From positions 393,576 through 457,575 of the forward strand of contig NZ_JACAOR010000014.1 in assembly GCF_013386115.1 (NCBI RefSeq): a stretch of DNA of 64,000 bases, written 5' to 3'. A program made the translations under genes and the position numbers. Positions within the stretch are counted from its first letter, which is position 1. Every line of letters begins with the position of its first letter. Under the pieces are notes generated by a model. The model was not told the origin of the DNA. It ran no database searches and saw only the letters and a program-made list of their open reading frames with translations. Positions 25,088 through 34,244 of the stretch are shown here, in pieces. This DNA comes from Pseudomonas gingeri (GTDB lineage Bacteria; Pseudomonadota; Gammaproteobacteria; Pseudomonadales; Pseudomonadaceae).

Positions 25088-26302
25088 TCAAACGGTGCGT
25101 CGGACAGGGGGGAAGGCGTGACGCCTGGCCCGCCAGGCAATCAGCAGGCCGGCCAGCAGCCAGGCCACCAGCGTCCAGGGAAGACACGCGGCGCCCAGTG
25201 TTTCCAGGACCACGGCGCCGACGATGCCGCTGCCCGCATAGGCCAGGTTGAACACGGTGACGAGCATCGACTGGGCTTCTTCGGCACCATCGCCGGCGGC
25301 ATCCGCCAGGGCGGTCTGGAGCAATGTCGGCGCGCCGCTGAAACTCAGGCCCCAGAGTGCGACGCCGATATACAGCACCGCCTGCGACGTCCCCCGCAGG
25401 CCCAGGCCCAGGGCGACCAGCGCAAAAGTCCCCAGGCTGATCACTACCAGCGCGCGCAGCCACCGATCGACGAGCAGGCCGACGAGCCAGACGCCCAGCA
25501 TGGCTGACAGGCCGAACACCAGCAGCACCTGTTCGAGGGCGATACCGGGGTCGACACTTTCCAGGAAAGGGGCGATGTAGGTATAGAGCGTGTAGTGCGC
25601 CATGATCCACATCCAGACCACGCACAACACGGGGCGCACCCCCGGTGTGCTCAGCACCTTGCGCAGCGACGGGCGGGCCACTTGCTGTTCGGCGGGCGCC
25701 TCGGGGACGCCCAGCCATACCCAGATCATCAGCAGCAGGCTCATCGCCGACAACAGGCCGAAGATCACACGCCATTCAACCAGCCTTGTCAGCCAGGCAC
25801 TCAAGGGCACACCCAGGGACAGGGCCAATGGAATACCGAGCATGGCCAAGGCCAGGGCGCGACCTTGCAACGAGGTCCCGACCATCCTGCGGGCACAGCC
25901 GGCCATCAGGCTCCAGGCCATCCCGGTCGCCAGGCCAACGATAAAACGGGCCAGGAGTATCAGCCCATAGGAGCTCGACAGGGCGGTCAGCGCATTGCAG
26001 ATAAAGAACAGGGCGATGCTCAGCAGCAGGAGCGAGCGGCGCCCATGATTGCGGGTGGCAAACGTCAGGGGAATGGCCCCCAGTCCCGACCCGAGGGCAC
26101 AAAGCGTCACCCACTGGCCGGCCAGCGCCTCGGACACCCGGAATCCGTCGGCAATCTGCGGCAGCAGTCCGGCGGGCACGGTTTCATTGGCGGTGGCGAT
26201 AAAGCTGCTCAGTGTCAGCGCCAGCAAGCGAATGACCGGGAGTCCGCTCGCGATGTCAGGTGGGTTGGGCGACGGGAGCGTCGCGACTGTCTGTTCTTTC
26301 AT
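25088..26302 (-). CDS. MFS transporter, arabinose/sugar-efflux-like (YdhP/AraJ type)
   Basis: 404 residues from ATG 26302 (ATG 26311 is also in frame). Twelve hydrophobic segments. Signature elements are ALTLSSFIATANETVPAGLLPQIA in helix 1 and the motif-A-like loop TFATRNHGRRSLLLLS between helices 2 and 3. Group members export sugars, drugs or amino acids. The divergent LysR gene at 26410 is the probable regulator, with 107 bases between the starts. Confidence 0.86.
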   Translation of the reverse strand: MKEQTVATLPSPNPPDIASGLPVIRLLALTLSSFIATANETVPAGLLPQIADGFRVSEALAGQWVTLCALGSGLGAIPLTFATRNHGRRSLLLLSIALFFICNALTALSSSYGLILLARFIVGLATGMAWSLMAGCARRMVGTSLQGRALALAMLGIPLALSLGVPLSAWLTRLVEWRVIFGLLSAMSLLLMIWVWLGVPEAPAEQQVARPSLRKVLSTPGVRPVLCVVWMWIMAHYTLYTYIAPFLESVDPGIALEQVLLVFGLSAMLGVWLVGLLVDRWLRALVVISLGTFALVALGLGLRGTSQAVLYIGVALWGLSFSGAPTLLQTALADAAGDGAEEAQSMLVTVFNLAYAGSGIVGAVVLETLGAACLPWTLVAWLLAGLLIAWRARRHAFPPVRRTV

Positions 26303-26409
26303 GGTTCGCATGACCTTCCAGGGTGGGTTTCAAGCCTGAAAGATTGCGGAATCAGCTTGGATTTGATAATTGGCTTATGAATTGAATGACTTTCAAATCT
26401 GGATAGAGA

Positions 26410-27390
26410 ATGGCGACTGACAGGCTTGGGGATATGCGATTGTTCGTCGAGGCCGCCGCCCAGGGCAGCCTCTCGGCGGGCGGACGGTTGTCCGGTCTGT
26501 CGCCGGCCGCCGCCAGTGCGCGTCTGATCAAGCTGGAAGCGGCATTGCAGGCCCGGCTTTTCGATCGTACGACCCGCCGCTTGCGACTGACCGAGGAGGG
26601 GCGGATCTACCTGCAACATTGCCAGGTGGCCTTGCGTGCCATCGAGGAGGGCGAGCAAGCCTTGCAGGCCGTGCGCGGTGGCGTGCGAGGCAAAGTACGG
26701 CTTTCGGTGCCGGCTGATCTGGGCCGTACCCTGATCAACCAGTGGCTTGATGCATTCTGCGATCTCCATCCGCAACTGCAGATTTCACTGACCCTGTCCG
26801 ACTCGGTGTCGGATCTGCTGCAGGACGACATCGATATCGCGATTCGCTTCGGACTGCCCCGGGACGGTGCGCTGGTCGCGCGACGCCTGGCGCCCAACTG
26901 GCGGGTGCTCTGTGCCTCACCCGACTACCTGGAGCGTCATGGCGAGCCGCGAACGGTGGCGGATCTGGCGGATCATCAATACATCGTGCTGGTGACCGCG
27001 GCGGGCCCGCTGAATGTGTTCCATTTTCTCGACCACGAGCAGCACTGGAACTACACCGTGCCCCTGGACCAGGCCTGGGAAACCAATGATGGCGCCCAGG
27101 CCCGGACCTGGGCGTTGGCCGGGCGGGGGATTGCGCGCAAGACCATCTGGGATGTCGCCGCCGATATTCGCGCCGGCAGACTGAAGGTCGTGCTGCCCGG
27201 TTTGAGTGTCAATGAGGCGGGGGTTCATGCGGTCTTCCACGGCAGCCGCTACATGATGCCGCGCGTACGGGTATTGCTGGACTACCTGATCGAGCGTTTT
27301 GCCGACGCGAGCGATGAGTTGCTGGGCGACATGATCGCCCCGCGCTCGGCGGACGTGCCGGGGAATCAGTGGGCCGAGCGACGGGAATAA
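26410..27390 (+). CDS. LysR-family transcriptional regulator
   Basis: 326 residues with a typical LysR winged helix-turn-helix at the N-terminus: MRLFVEAAAQGSLSAGGRLSG, then LSPAAASARLIKLEAALQ (near residues 35-52) and LFDRTTRRLRLTEEG. The effector-binding domain contains RLSVPADLGRTLINQWL and ends in a polar tail. Helix-turn-helix alanines are typical of the DsdC/CrgA-like branch. Divergent from the MFS efflux gene, which is its likely target. Confidence 0.87.
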   Translation: MATDRLGDMRLFVEAAAQGSLSAGGRLSGLSPAAASARLIKLEAALQARLFDRTTRRLRLTEEGRIYLQHCQVALRAIEEGEQALQAVRGGVRGKVRLSVPADLGRTLINQWLDAFCDLHPQLQISLTLSDSVSDLLQDDIDIAIRFGLPRDGALVARRLAPNWRVLCASPDYLERHGEPRTVADLADHQYIVLVTAAGPLNVFHFLDHEQHWNYTVPLDQAWETNDGAQARTWALAGRGIARKTIWDVAADIRAGRLKVVLPGLSVNEAGVHAVFHGSRYMMPRVRVLLDYLIERFADASDELLGDMIAPRSADVPGNQWAERRE

Positions 27391-27473
27391 ACGCCAGTCC
27401 CCGAGTGTTGTTGATTATTGAGCGGGGTATGCGCATTCTGGGTGTTCGCGGCAACGGATAAGGAGTACGGGTG

Positions 27474-28085
27474 ATGTTGGGTGTCAGTAACTACGGGGCC
27501 TTTGTGCTCGCGTTCGTGATTCTGCTGTTGATTCCGGGGCCGGGCAATTTCGCCCTGATCACCTCGACCGGCAAGGGTGGCGTGCGTGCCGGCCTTGCGG
27601 CGACAGTTGGGGTGATCCTCGGCGACCAGGTGCTGATGTGGCTCGCGGTGGCAGGCGTGGCGTCCTTGCTCAAGGCTTATCCGGCAGCGTTTCATATCGT
27701 GCAGTGGATGGGGGGCGCGTACCTGTTCTACCTGGGCTGCCGGTTGCTGTTCGCCAGGTCCGGCGGGGCGATGCCTTTTGAAATGAAGCCTCACCAGTAT
27801 CTGCGCCAAACCATGGTGATCACTTTGTTCAACCCCAAGGCGATCCTCTTTTACATGGCCTTTTTCCCGCTATTCATCGATCCGACCCAGCATCCGGGCA
27901 TGCTGACCTTTGCTTTCATGGCGGTGACCGTCTCGTCCCTGACCTTCCTGTATGGCCTGATCGTGGTGCTGTTGACGCACTTCTTCGCCGAGCGGGTAAG
28001 GGCGAGCCGCAGGTTGACCACCGTGCTGGAAAAAGTGGCCGGAATGTTCCTGATCGGCTTTGGCATCCGGGTGGCGGTTCAGTAG
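27474..28085 (+). CDS. LysE/RhtB family amino-acid exporter
   Basis: 203 residues, start at ATG 27474 with AAGGAG 8 bases upstream. The family signature is at the N-terminus: FVILLLIPGPGNFALITSTGKGGVRAG, with the PGP turn at about residues 21-23, and FNPKAILFYMAFFPLFID near residue 122. About six membrane helices. These carriers export amino acids or homoserine lactone-like compounds. It stands alone between a LysR gene and a symporter gene. Confidence 0.88.
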   Translation: MLGVSNYGAFVLAFVILLLIPGPGNFALITSTGKGGVRAGLAATVGVILGDQVLMWLAVAGVASLLKAYPAAFHIVQWMGGAYLFYLGCRLLFARSGGAMPFEMKPHQYLRQTMVITLFNPKAILFYMAFFPLFIDPTQHPGMLTFAFMAVTVSSLTFLYGLIVVLLTHFFAERVRASRRLTTVLEKVAGMFLIGFGIRVAVQ

Positions 28086-28151
28086 TTCCTGCTCGACGAA
28101 CGTCCCCGCGTTGCATAGGCTGATGGCCTTTTTGCAGCAGAGGGACGCGTC

Positions 28152-29132
28152 TTGAATCGCGACACACTTGAGCAGAACCAGATACCGGTCTATTTCGTCG
28201 CGGTGTTGATCGCGGCGCTCCTCGGGCTGACGGCGCCCCTTGTCGCCCTCGGGTTGAATGCCCTGGTGACCCCGACCATCGCGGTGCTGATGTACGCGAT
28301 GTTCCTGCAGATCCCGTTTCTCGACCTGCGTCGTGGCCTGGGTGACAAACGCTTCATGACGGCCTTGCTGCTCGCCAACTTCGTATTGATTCCTCTCCTG
28401 GTCTGGGGCCTGAGTCGAGGCCTGGCGGGGCATCCGGCGATTCTTGCGGGGGCGCTGCTGGTGCTGCTGACACCCTGTATCGACTACGTGGTGGTGTTCA
28501 CCCATATCGGCAAGGGCGACTCGCGAAGAGTCCTGGCCGCCACCCCCGTCCTGTTGTTGCTTCAGTTGATCCTGTTGCCGGTGTACCTGGCTTTCATGCT
28601 GGGCAGCGAGTCCGGGGTGGTGATCTCCATCGGGCCGTTTGTCGAAGCCTTTCTCGTGCTGATCGTCGCGCCATTGCTACTGGCCGTGGGGACTTGCTCG
28701 CTGGCCCGGCGTTCGCGGATCGTCAATGCCTGGAGCGATGCCTGGGCCTGGTTGCCGGTGCCGGCCATGGCCGCCGTTCTGATGGCCGTGGTCGGTTCGC
28801 AGTTTGCCGCGGTGGTGCGCGATATCGACCGGCTTGCCCCGGTGATCCCGGTGTACATCGGCTTCATGCTGCTGGCGCCGGTCATGGGCGCACTGGCTTC
28901 GCGACTCTGCAGGTTGCCGGCAGGCAGTGCGCGGGCTGTCACCTTCAGTGCGTCGACGCGCAACTCCCTGGTGGTGTTGCCATTGGCCCTGGCACTGCCC
29001 GAGGATATCCGTGGCCTGGCCGCCGCCGCCGTGATCACCCAGACGCTGGTCGAACTGGTAGGCGAGCTGATCTATGTTCGGGTCATTCCGGTGCTGGTCT
29101 GGCGCGATCGCTTCGACGGCCCGGCGAACTGA
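28152..29132 (+). CDS. bile acid:sodium symporter / ACR3-like arsenic-resistance family transporter
   Basis: 326 residues starting at TTG 28152 after AGAGGGA. About ten hydrophobic helices. Family marks are VLMYAMFLQIPFLDLRRGL (helix 2 region), LLVLLTPCIDYVVVFTHIGKGD with the cysteine that in ACR3 carriers binds arsenite, and FSASTRNSLVVLPLALALP in the penultimate helix, which is the hallmark of the ACR3/BASS family. No ars operon genes are adjacent, so a role in arsenite export is possible but unproven; anion or organic-acid symport is the alternative. Confidence 0.8.
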   Translation: MNRDTLEQNQIPVYFVAVLIAALLGLTAPLVALGLNALVTPTIAVLMYAMFLQIPFLDLRRGLGDKRFMTALLLANFVLIPLLVWGLSRGLAGHPAILAGALLVLLTPCIDYVVVFTHIGKGDSRRVLAATPVLLLLQLILLPVYLAFMLGSESGVVISIGPFVEAFLVLIVAPLLLAVGTCSLARRSRIVNAWSDAWAWLPVPAMAAVLMAVVGSQFAAVVRDIDRLAPVIPVYIGFMLLAPVMGALASRLCRLPAGSARAVTFSASTRNSLVVLPLALALPEDIRGLAAAAVITQTLVELVGELIYVRVIPVLVWRDRFDGPAN

Positions 29133-29138
29133 GCCGGT

Positions 29139-29537
29139 CTACAGTTCCTCGATGGCCGCGCGGATCTGGTTGGCGACCGGCTGTTCCAGTGTGCTGTAGA
29201 GCTGCGCCAGGACCCGGCCGCTTTTCGAGCGATAGACATGGGGCCCGGCCAAGGCCTTCAAGGTTTGAAAGTGCTCCTGCAAATAATCACAGTACTCACG
29301 GGTTTCGCAGACGAAGAACTGCCCGCCCTTGGGGGCGATGCTCGGGAAGGCTACTTCCACCCGCTCCCTGTAGGTGTTCGGCAACAGGCTCAGGGGCTTG
29401 CGCTTGGGGTAGCTCACAGCGTTGAAAGGGACGCCGTTGGCTTTCAGGGCATCGAGTACCGTCTTGGCGGAGGGGGTGGCATCGCTGCCACAGGCGACCA
29501 GGGGCAGGCCGGCGATTATCAATAGAAGGGCTTTCAT
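29139..29537 (-). CDS. small predicted lipoprotein, function unknown
   Basis: 132 residues starting at ATG 29537 (Shine-Dalgarno caagga). Signal KALLLIIAGLPLVAC with the lipidated cysteine at residue 16. The mature part contains VLDALKANGVPFNAVSYPKRKPL and CETREYCDYLQEHF, with two cysteines 6 residues apart that could pair. No known domain. It is convergent with the ACR3-like gene and ends 6 bases from it. The stretch 29538-29786 upstream shows no gene. Confidence 0.72.
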   Translation of the reverse strand: MKALLLIIAGLPLVACGSDATPSAKTVLDALKANGVPFNAVSYPKRKPLSLLPNTYRERVEVAFPSIAPKGGQFFVCETREYCDYLQEHFQTLKALAGPHVYRSKSGRVLAQLYSTLEQPVANQIRAAIEEL

Positions 29538-29786
29538 CCTGACATTCCTTGTTTCATCACGCTTTCCATCAGTGGCTACTGACTGAAACTGGCAGGTGGG
29601 TAGGGTGTTTTGTATCAATGATTGTGCAGGACTGTTGTTTCGAACGTTGTAAGTCGGATCGCGATATTCGACGGTTATTATCCTGAGTGTCGTCAGTAGT
29701 GTCGTATATCGGGCCTGATTGCCTAAACGGTGCTGGGGCAGTCAGGCACTGCCTCGCCCGATGAAATGTGCAAGCGTTCTGCGTAT

Positions 29787-30404
29787 TCAGTGACGGGAAC
29801 TTCTTTCGACCATCGCGACAATGGTTTCAAAGAGTTCGTCCTGCGCCTGTTCAGGGGAAATCTCACCCAATGCGGCGGCATGGGACAGGGCTTCCGCGGC
29901 ACCAAGCATCGCTCGCAGGCCGGCCCTGCCGACCTCGCCCGGGCGGCTATAAGGGGCGAGGGCGCTCCGGCACTTTTCCAGGAAAATCACTTCATAGTCA
30001 CGCTTGATCTGCTCCAGTTCCGGCGAGCTGGCCAGGGCGGCGATCACGCCGGGAATTTCCCGGCCCTGCTGCAAGACGCATTGCACATAGGCGCCGGCAA
30101 TCACCTGCGCAGATCCGGTCAGGCTCTGCTCGGCGGCCTGGAGTGCAGCATCCATCAGGGCGGTCTGGCGCAGGTCATAGTCCTGGTAAAGCGCCCCCAG
30201 AAGACCGGGACGGGTGGTGAAGTGATCGTAGACCACCGGCTTGGTGACTCCGGCCCGTTCGGCGAGGTGGCCCAGGGTCAGGGCATCGGTGCCTTCCTCG
30301 CGTACCACTTGCCAGGCCACATCGAGCAGCTGGCGGTGGCGGTCTTCCCGGGTCAGGCGTCGCCGGGGCTGGGATTCGGAAAGCGGTTTCCTGCTGCTTG
30401 ACAT
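29787..30404 (-). CDS. TetR/AcrR family transcriptional regulator
   Basis: 205 residues. The helix-turn-helix is well conserved: RHRQLLDVAWQVVREEGTDAL, then LGHLAERAGVTKPVVYDHFTTRPGLL at about residues 43-68. The C-terminal domain (DLRQTALMDAALQAAEQSL onward) is a TetR_C ligand pocket of unknown specificity. It is divergent from a flavodoxin-fold quinone reductase gene with a palindromic operator between the two starts, so it should repress that gene and itself. Confidence 0.87.
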   Translation of the reverse strand: MSSSRKPLSESQPRRRLTREDRHRQLLDVAWQVVREEGTDALTLGHLAERAGVTKPVVYDHFTTRPGLLGALYQDYDLRQTALMDAALQAAEQSLTGSAQVIAGAYVQCVLQQGREIPGVIAALASSPELEQIKRDYEVIFLEKCRSALAPYSRPGEVGRAGLRAMLGAAEALSHAAALGEISPEQAQDELFETIVAMVERSSRH

Positions 30405-30424
30405 GCTTATATACCAAAAGTAAC

Positions 30425-30437
30425 TTACTAATAGTAA
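30425..30437. promoter_or_regulatory. candidate operator between TetR and quinone reductase genes
   Basis: TTACTAATAGTAA is a perfect 13-base palindrome (6-1-6). It lies inside two direct copies of agtaactt (30419-30426 and 30433-30440), 20 bases upstream of the TetR start and about 60 bases upstream of the reductase start. This is the expected place for an operator controlling both divergent genes. Confidence 0.65.
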
Positions 30438-30497
30438 CTTGTGTCGAGCATATCAAGGTTCGCCTTTGAGCCGCAATCAACCTGCCGGAGTGTCGCC

Positions 30498-31127
30498 ATG
30501 CATGCCCTTATCGTTGTTGCCCACCCTGAACCGCATTCCCTGAGCCACAGCCTGGCTGCACGCCTGGGGGAAGGACTGACGTCGGCGGATGCCGGTCATT
30601 CGTTTGAAATCGCCGATCTCGCGGCGGAGGGTTTTGACCCGAGGTATACCGCGGGGGACCTGGCGGTGCATCGCCAGCACGCGGCATTCCCCGCCGATGT
30701 GGCCGCCGAACACGTACGGCTTGAGCGCGCCGATGCCCTGGTGCTGGTATTCCCGGTGTACTGGTGGTCGATGCCGGGGTTGCTCAAGGGCTGGATCGAC
30801 CGGGTGTTCGCCAACGGCTGGGCTTTCGACTTCAGCCTGGACGGACCGTTCGTGAAGAAGCTAGGGCGCCTGCAGGTGCATCTGGTCGGGGTCGGGGGGG
30901 CCGATCCGCAGACCTTCGAGCGCCATGGTTATGCCCATGCCATGAAGACCCAGATCGATCACGGGATCTTCGATTACTGCGGGGCGACGGTGGTGACTTC
31001 CTCGTTGCTGCTCAACTCGGAGAGCGACGATCCGCAGGCGCACCTGGACACCGCGCGGGCAATCGGCCGCGGTCTGTTTGCCGGCGCCAACCGTCCCGAT
31101 TTGACCGAAATGGCTATCTGCGGATAA
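30498..31127 (+). CDS. flavodoxin-fold NAD(P)H:quinone oxidoreductase (MdaB/YwrO-like)
   Basis: 209 residues from ATG 30498 with GGAG upstream. Starts with the flavodoxin_2 pattern ALIVVAHPEPHSLSHSLA that binds the FMN/FAD phosphate; the flavin-contacting loop is VFPVYWWSMPGLLKGWIDRVF near residues 81-101, and VGVGGADPQTFERHGY follows. These enzymes reduce quinones and nitro-compounds by two electrons and protect against electrophiles. The divergent TetR gene and shared operator suggest induction by quinone-like compounds. Confidence 0.88.
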   Translation: MHALIVVAHPEPHSLSHSLAARLGEGLTSADAGHSFEIADLAAEGFDPRYTAGDLAVHRQHAAFPADVAAEHVRLERADALVLVFPVYWWSMPGLLKGWIDRVFANGWAFDFSLDGPFVKKLGRLQVHLVGVGGADPQTFERHGYAHAMKTQIDHGIFDYCGATVVTSSLLLNSESDDPQAHLDTARAIGRGLFAGANRPDLTEMAICG

Positions 31128-31141
31128 AGGTATCCGGGGTT

Positions 31142-32587
31142 TCACCCATGCTGGACTCCGGCCCGTTTCAGCAACTGCCTGCAGCGTTCGGACAGGTGCT
31201 CGACGCGCAGATGCTTGCCGGCCTTGGCATAACGTTCGCGCAGGCTCTTCAGTGCAGCAATCGCCGAGTAGTCGACGAAGCTCAGGTGGCGGCAATCGAG
31301 CACCACTTTCTGCGGGTCGTTGGCGGGGTCGAACAGGTTCTGGAACGGCGTCGTCGAGGCAAAGAACAGCGTGCCGTGCAGGCGATACAGCTTGCTGCCG
31401 TCGGCCTCTTCATGGGTGTCGGCATACAATTCGCGGGCGTGCTGCCAGGCGAAGTTGAGCGCGGCAATGAGGATCCCGCAGAGCACCGCCGTCGCCAGGT
31501 CGGTAAACACGGTGATCACGGTCACGGCAATGATCACCAGCACATCGTTCAGCGGCACCCTGTTCAGCACTCGCAGTGAAGCCCAGGCGAAGGTCTGCTG
31601 GGATACCACGAACATCACCCCCACCAGCGCGGCCAGCGGGATGCGCTCGATCAGCGGCGAAAGAAACAGCACGAATAGCAGGATCATCACCCCGGCCACC
31701 ACGCCGGACAAACGACCGCGGCCGCCGGAACTGAGGTTGATCACGGTCTGGCCGATCATGGCACAGCCCCCCATGCCACCGAACACGCCGGAAACCATGT
31801 TGGCGGCTCCCAGCGCCACGCATTCGCGGTCCGGGTAGCTGCGGGTCTCGGTGATCTCGTCGGTGAGGTTGAGGGTCAGCAGGGTTTCCAGCAGGCCCAC
31901 CAGCGCCATCAGCAGCGCATAGGGGGCGACGATATGCAGGGTTTCCAGGCTCCACGGAATCTGCGGCAGCGTAGGGGCGGGCAGGCCACCGGCGATATGC
32001 GCCATGTCTCCGAGGGTACGGGTCGGCAGGCCACAGAGGTAGACCAGCAGGCCGACCCCGAGGATCGCCACCAATGCCGGCGGCACCGCGCGGCTCAGGC
32101 GTGGCAGCAGGTAGACGATTGCCATGGTCAGCGCCACCAGCCCGAGCATCAGCGCCAGCGGCTCGCCGCGCAACCAGCCATCGCCGACCTTGAACTGTTC
32201 CAGTTGGGCCAGGGCAATGATGATCGCCAGGCCGTTGACGAAGCCGAGCATCACCGAATGCGGCACCATGCGCACCAGCTTGCCCAGGCGCAACAGGCCG
32301 AATACCACCATGATCAATCCGCCCAGCAGCACCGTCGCCAAGAGGTACTGCACGCCATGCTGCACCACCAGCGCGACGATCACCACGGCCATGGACCCGG
32401 CTGCTCCGGAGATCATCCCCGGGCGTCCGCCGAACAGCGCGGTCAGGGTACAGATGATAAAGGCCCCGTACAGGCCCATCAGCGGGTTGAGGTGAGCGAC
32501 CAGGGCAAAGGCGATGCACTCGGGCACCAGGGCGAAGGAAGTGGTGAGTCCGGCCAGGACATCGGCGCGTAGACGGGCGGGTTTCAT
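31142..32587 (-). CDS. SulP family inorganic anion transporter with STAS domain
   Basis: 481 residues. The SulP start is canonical: DVLAGLTTSFALVPECIAFALVAHLNPLMGLY; FVNGLAIIIALAQLEQF and GGMGGCAMIGQTVINLSSGGRGRLSG are further family signatures. The C-terminal ~100 residues are a STAS domain (VVLDCRHLSFVDYSAIAALKSL), whose conserved serine is in VDYSA. SulP carriers take up sulphate, bicarbonate or dicarboxylates. Convergent with the quinone reductase gene, 14 bases between the stops. No regulator adjacent. Confidence 0.9.
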   Translation of the reverse strand: MKPARLRADVLAGLTTSFALVPECIAFALVAHLNPLMGLYGAFIICTLTALFGGRPGMISGAAGSMAVVIVALVVQHGVQYLLATVLLGGLIMVVFGLLRLGKLVRMVPHSVMLGFVNGLAIIIALAQLEQFKVGDGWLRGEPLALMLGLVALTMAIVYLLPRLSRAVPPALVAILGVGLLVYLCGLPTRTLGDMAHIAGGLPAPTLPQIPWSLETLHIVAPYALLMALVGLLETLLTLNLTDEITETRSYPDRECVALGAANMVSGVFGGMGGCAMIGQTVINLSSGGRGRLSGVVAGVMILLFVLFLSPLIERIPLAALVGVMFVVSQQTFAWASLRVLNRVPLNDVLVIIAVTVITVFTDLATAVLCGILIAALNFAWQHARELYADTHEEADGSKLYRLHGTLFFASTTPFQNLFDPANDPQKVVLDCRHLSFVDYSAIAALKSLRERYAKAGKHLRVEHLSERCRQLLKRAGVQHG

Positions 32588-32693
32588 GGTTTACCTGAAT
32601 TGGGAGCCGGCGGGGGCAAGCGAGGGCAGGGCGAAAAGGAGGGAATGGTACGGAAATACCGACGATGCGACCAGCCCGTTGGCGCGTCCCGGC

Positions 32694-32725
32694 AATGACA
32701 AAGCCCCTCGCGGGGCCTTGTCATT
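32694..32725 (-). terminator. hairpin downstream of the APC permease gene
   Basis: Arms AATGACAA/TTGTCATT and GCCCC/GGGGC enclose loop TCGC, a 14-bp stem with one mismatch. It begins 13 bases after the permease stop in the direction of transcription. No T-run follows on the minus strand, so it may be an attenuating or mRNA-stabilising stem instead of a classical terminator. Confidence 0.6.
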
Positions 32726-32738
32726 CATCGCCTTCGCA

Positions 32739-34244
32739 TCACCCCAAGCGCTTGGTGCTCGGTCCCGCGGTTCCTTCATTGAGGCGCTTTCTCAGGGATA
32801 CCACCCACCACAAGGCTCCGACACCCAGGGTGATCCCGGTGGTCAGTGCGCCGGTATGGCTTTCTTCCGGTACGCTCAGGGTGAGGATCACCGCCAGTGC
32901 CCAGAGCGCGCCCAGCAGGATCATCGGCAGCAACCAGCGACCCAGGCTGAAGACGCCCTCGGGCGCTTCCGGCATGCGCCCGTTCCTGTAGGCCAGGTAG
33001 GCGGCGATCAGGGTCAGCAGGTAGGTGCAGTAGTAGGTCAGCCCGACCATCGAATAGATCGCCGTGACAAACCCGCCGCTGGCTAGGTTGAGCAGTACCG
33101 CGATGCCGGTGATCAGTATGATCGCCGCCACCGGCGTGCCGAAATGCGGGTTGATCCGTGCCAGTACCCTGGAGCCGGGCAGCATATTGTCCCGCGACAG
33201 GGCGAAGGTCATGCGTGTCGCCACCGCCATGTTGGCGATCAGGCAGGCGAGGATCGAGGCAAAGGCGATCACGATCATCACCGTGCCGGCGGCATTGCCC
33301 AGTTGCAGGCGGACGATATTGATCACCGGATTTTCCGACTGCTTGAGCAGGTCGCCGACCGAGCCGGGAATCGCGATGCTCAGCAGGGCGAACACCACGA
33401 AACCGAGCACGCTCGATACCACCACCGCGCGGATCATCGCCCTCGGCGCTGCCCGGCGCGGGTCCCTGGTTTCCTCGGACAGGTCCGCCGCGCCTTCCCA
33501 GCCGAGCAGTACCGAGACTGGCAACAGGGTGGCCAGGGCCAGGGTGGTAAAGCTGATCTCACCGCCGCTGACCGGTGCCGCCGACGTGAGGATCGCCACG
33601 CCCTGGGTGTGCTCGAAGAAGAAAAACACTCCGAAGAACAAGGCCGCTGCCAGCAGCACGGTGCCGATGATCTCGATGATCGCACCGATGTCATTGATCC
33701 GCGTCGCCAGGCGGATGCCGCAGATATTCAGCACCCCGACCACCAGTGTCGCGCCGATGCTCAGGCCCTGGATCTGTCCCTGGGTCGGGTTGGCCCAGAT
33801 CTCCGGTGCGAAGACCGTGCCGATGGCGGCCGACGTCGCGGCGGTCCCGGCGACAAAGGAGATGAAGGCCACCCAGCCGGTAAACCAGCCGAAGTGATTG
33901 CCCGCCAGGCGGCTGGACCACTGGTAGGCATAGCCGGTCAGGGGAATGCGCCCGGCCAGGTGGCAGTAGACCATGACGATGCAGCACACCAGTGGAATCA
34001 CCAGCAGCCAGAGGAGGATGCCGATACCGCCGACCCGGTTGAACGGATCGGCGAACAAGGTCACCACACCGGTGTTGATCGAGACCATCGAAAAGGCCAG
34101 GGCGAAGGACGTGAAGGCACTCATGGTGCGGTGCATCTTCTGCTCGTAGCCGAGGCTGGCGAGGTCCGCGTCGTCCTGGGTCATGCCGCTGGCAGGCGGT
34201 TCGGTGCCAGCCAGCGGGCGATTGCTTTCAAGGACTGTGCTCAT
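32739..34244 (-). CDS. APC superfamily amino-acid/amine permease
   Basis: 501 residues, twelve predicted membrane helices. After a polar N-terminus, SLGYEQKMHRTMSAFTSFALAFSMVSI is the typical start of the amino-acid permease (BAT1/GABA-type) group; YCHLAGRIPLTGYAYQWSSRLAG and GWEGAADLSEETRDPRRAAPRAM are further family regions. Its ATG overlaps the stop of the aminotransferase gene upstream (ATGA at 34241-34244), so the pair is an operon for uptake and transamination of one amino compound. Confidence 0.88.
   Translation of the reverse strand: MSTVLESNRPLAGTEPPASGMTQDDADLASLGYEQKMHRTMSAFTSFALAFSMVSINTGVVTLFADPFNRVGGIGILLWLLVIPLVCCIVMVYCHLAGRIPLTGYAYQWSSRLAGNHFGWFTGWVAFISFVAGTAATSAAIGTVFAPEIWANPTQGQIQGLSIGATLVVGVLNICGIRLATRINDIGAIIEIIGTVLLAAALFFGVFFFFEHTQGVAILTSAAPVSGGEISFTTLALATLLPVSVLLGWEGAADLSEETRDPRRAAPRAMIRAVVVSSVLGFVVFALLSIAIPGSVGDLLKQSENPVINIVRLQLGNAAGTVMIVIAFASILACLIANMAVATRMTFALSRDNMLPGSRVLARINPHFGTPVAAIILITGIAVLLNLASGGFVTAIYSMVGLTYYCTYLLTLIAAYLAYRNGRMPEAPEGVFSLGRWLLPMILLGALWALAVILTLSVPEESHTGALTTGITLGVGALWWVVSLRKRLNEGTAGPSTKRLG

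Noticed and set aside
23583..25775. Long minus-strand open frame opposite the MATE gene
   Set aside because: Its translation (runs of Gln, His, Asp, Arg) is a codon-bias shadow, and it also crosses into the MFS gene region out of frame.
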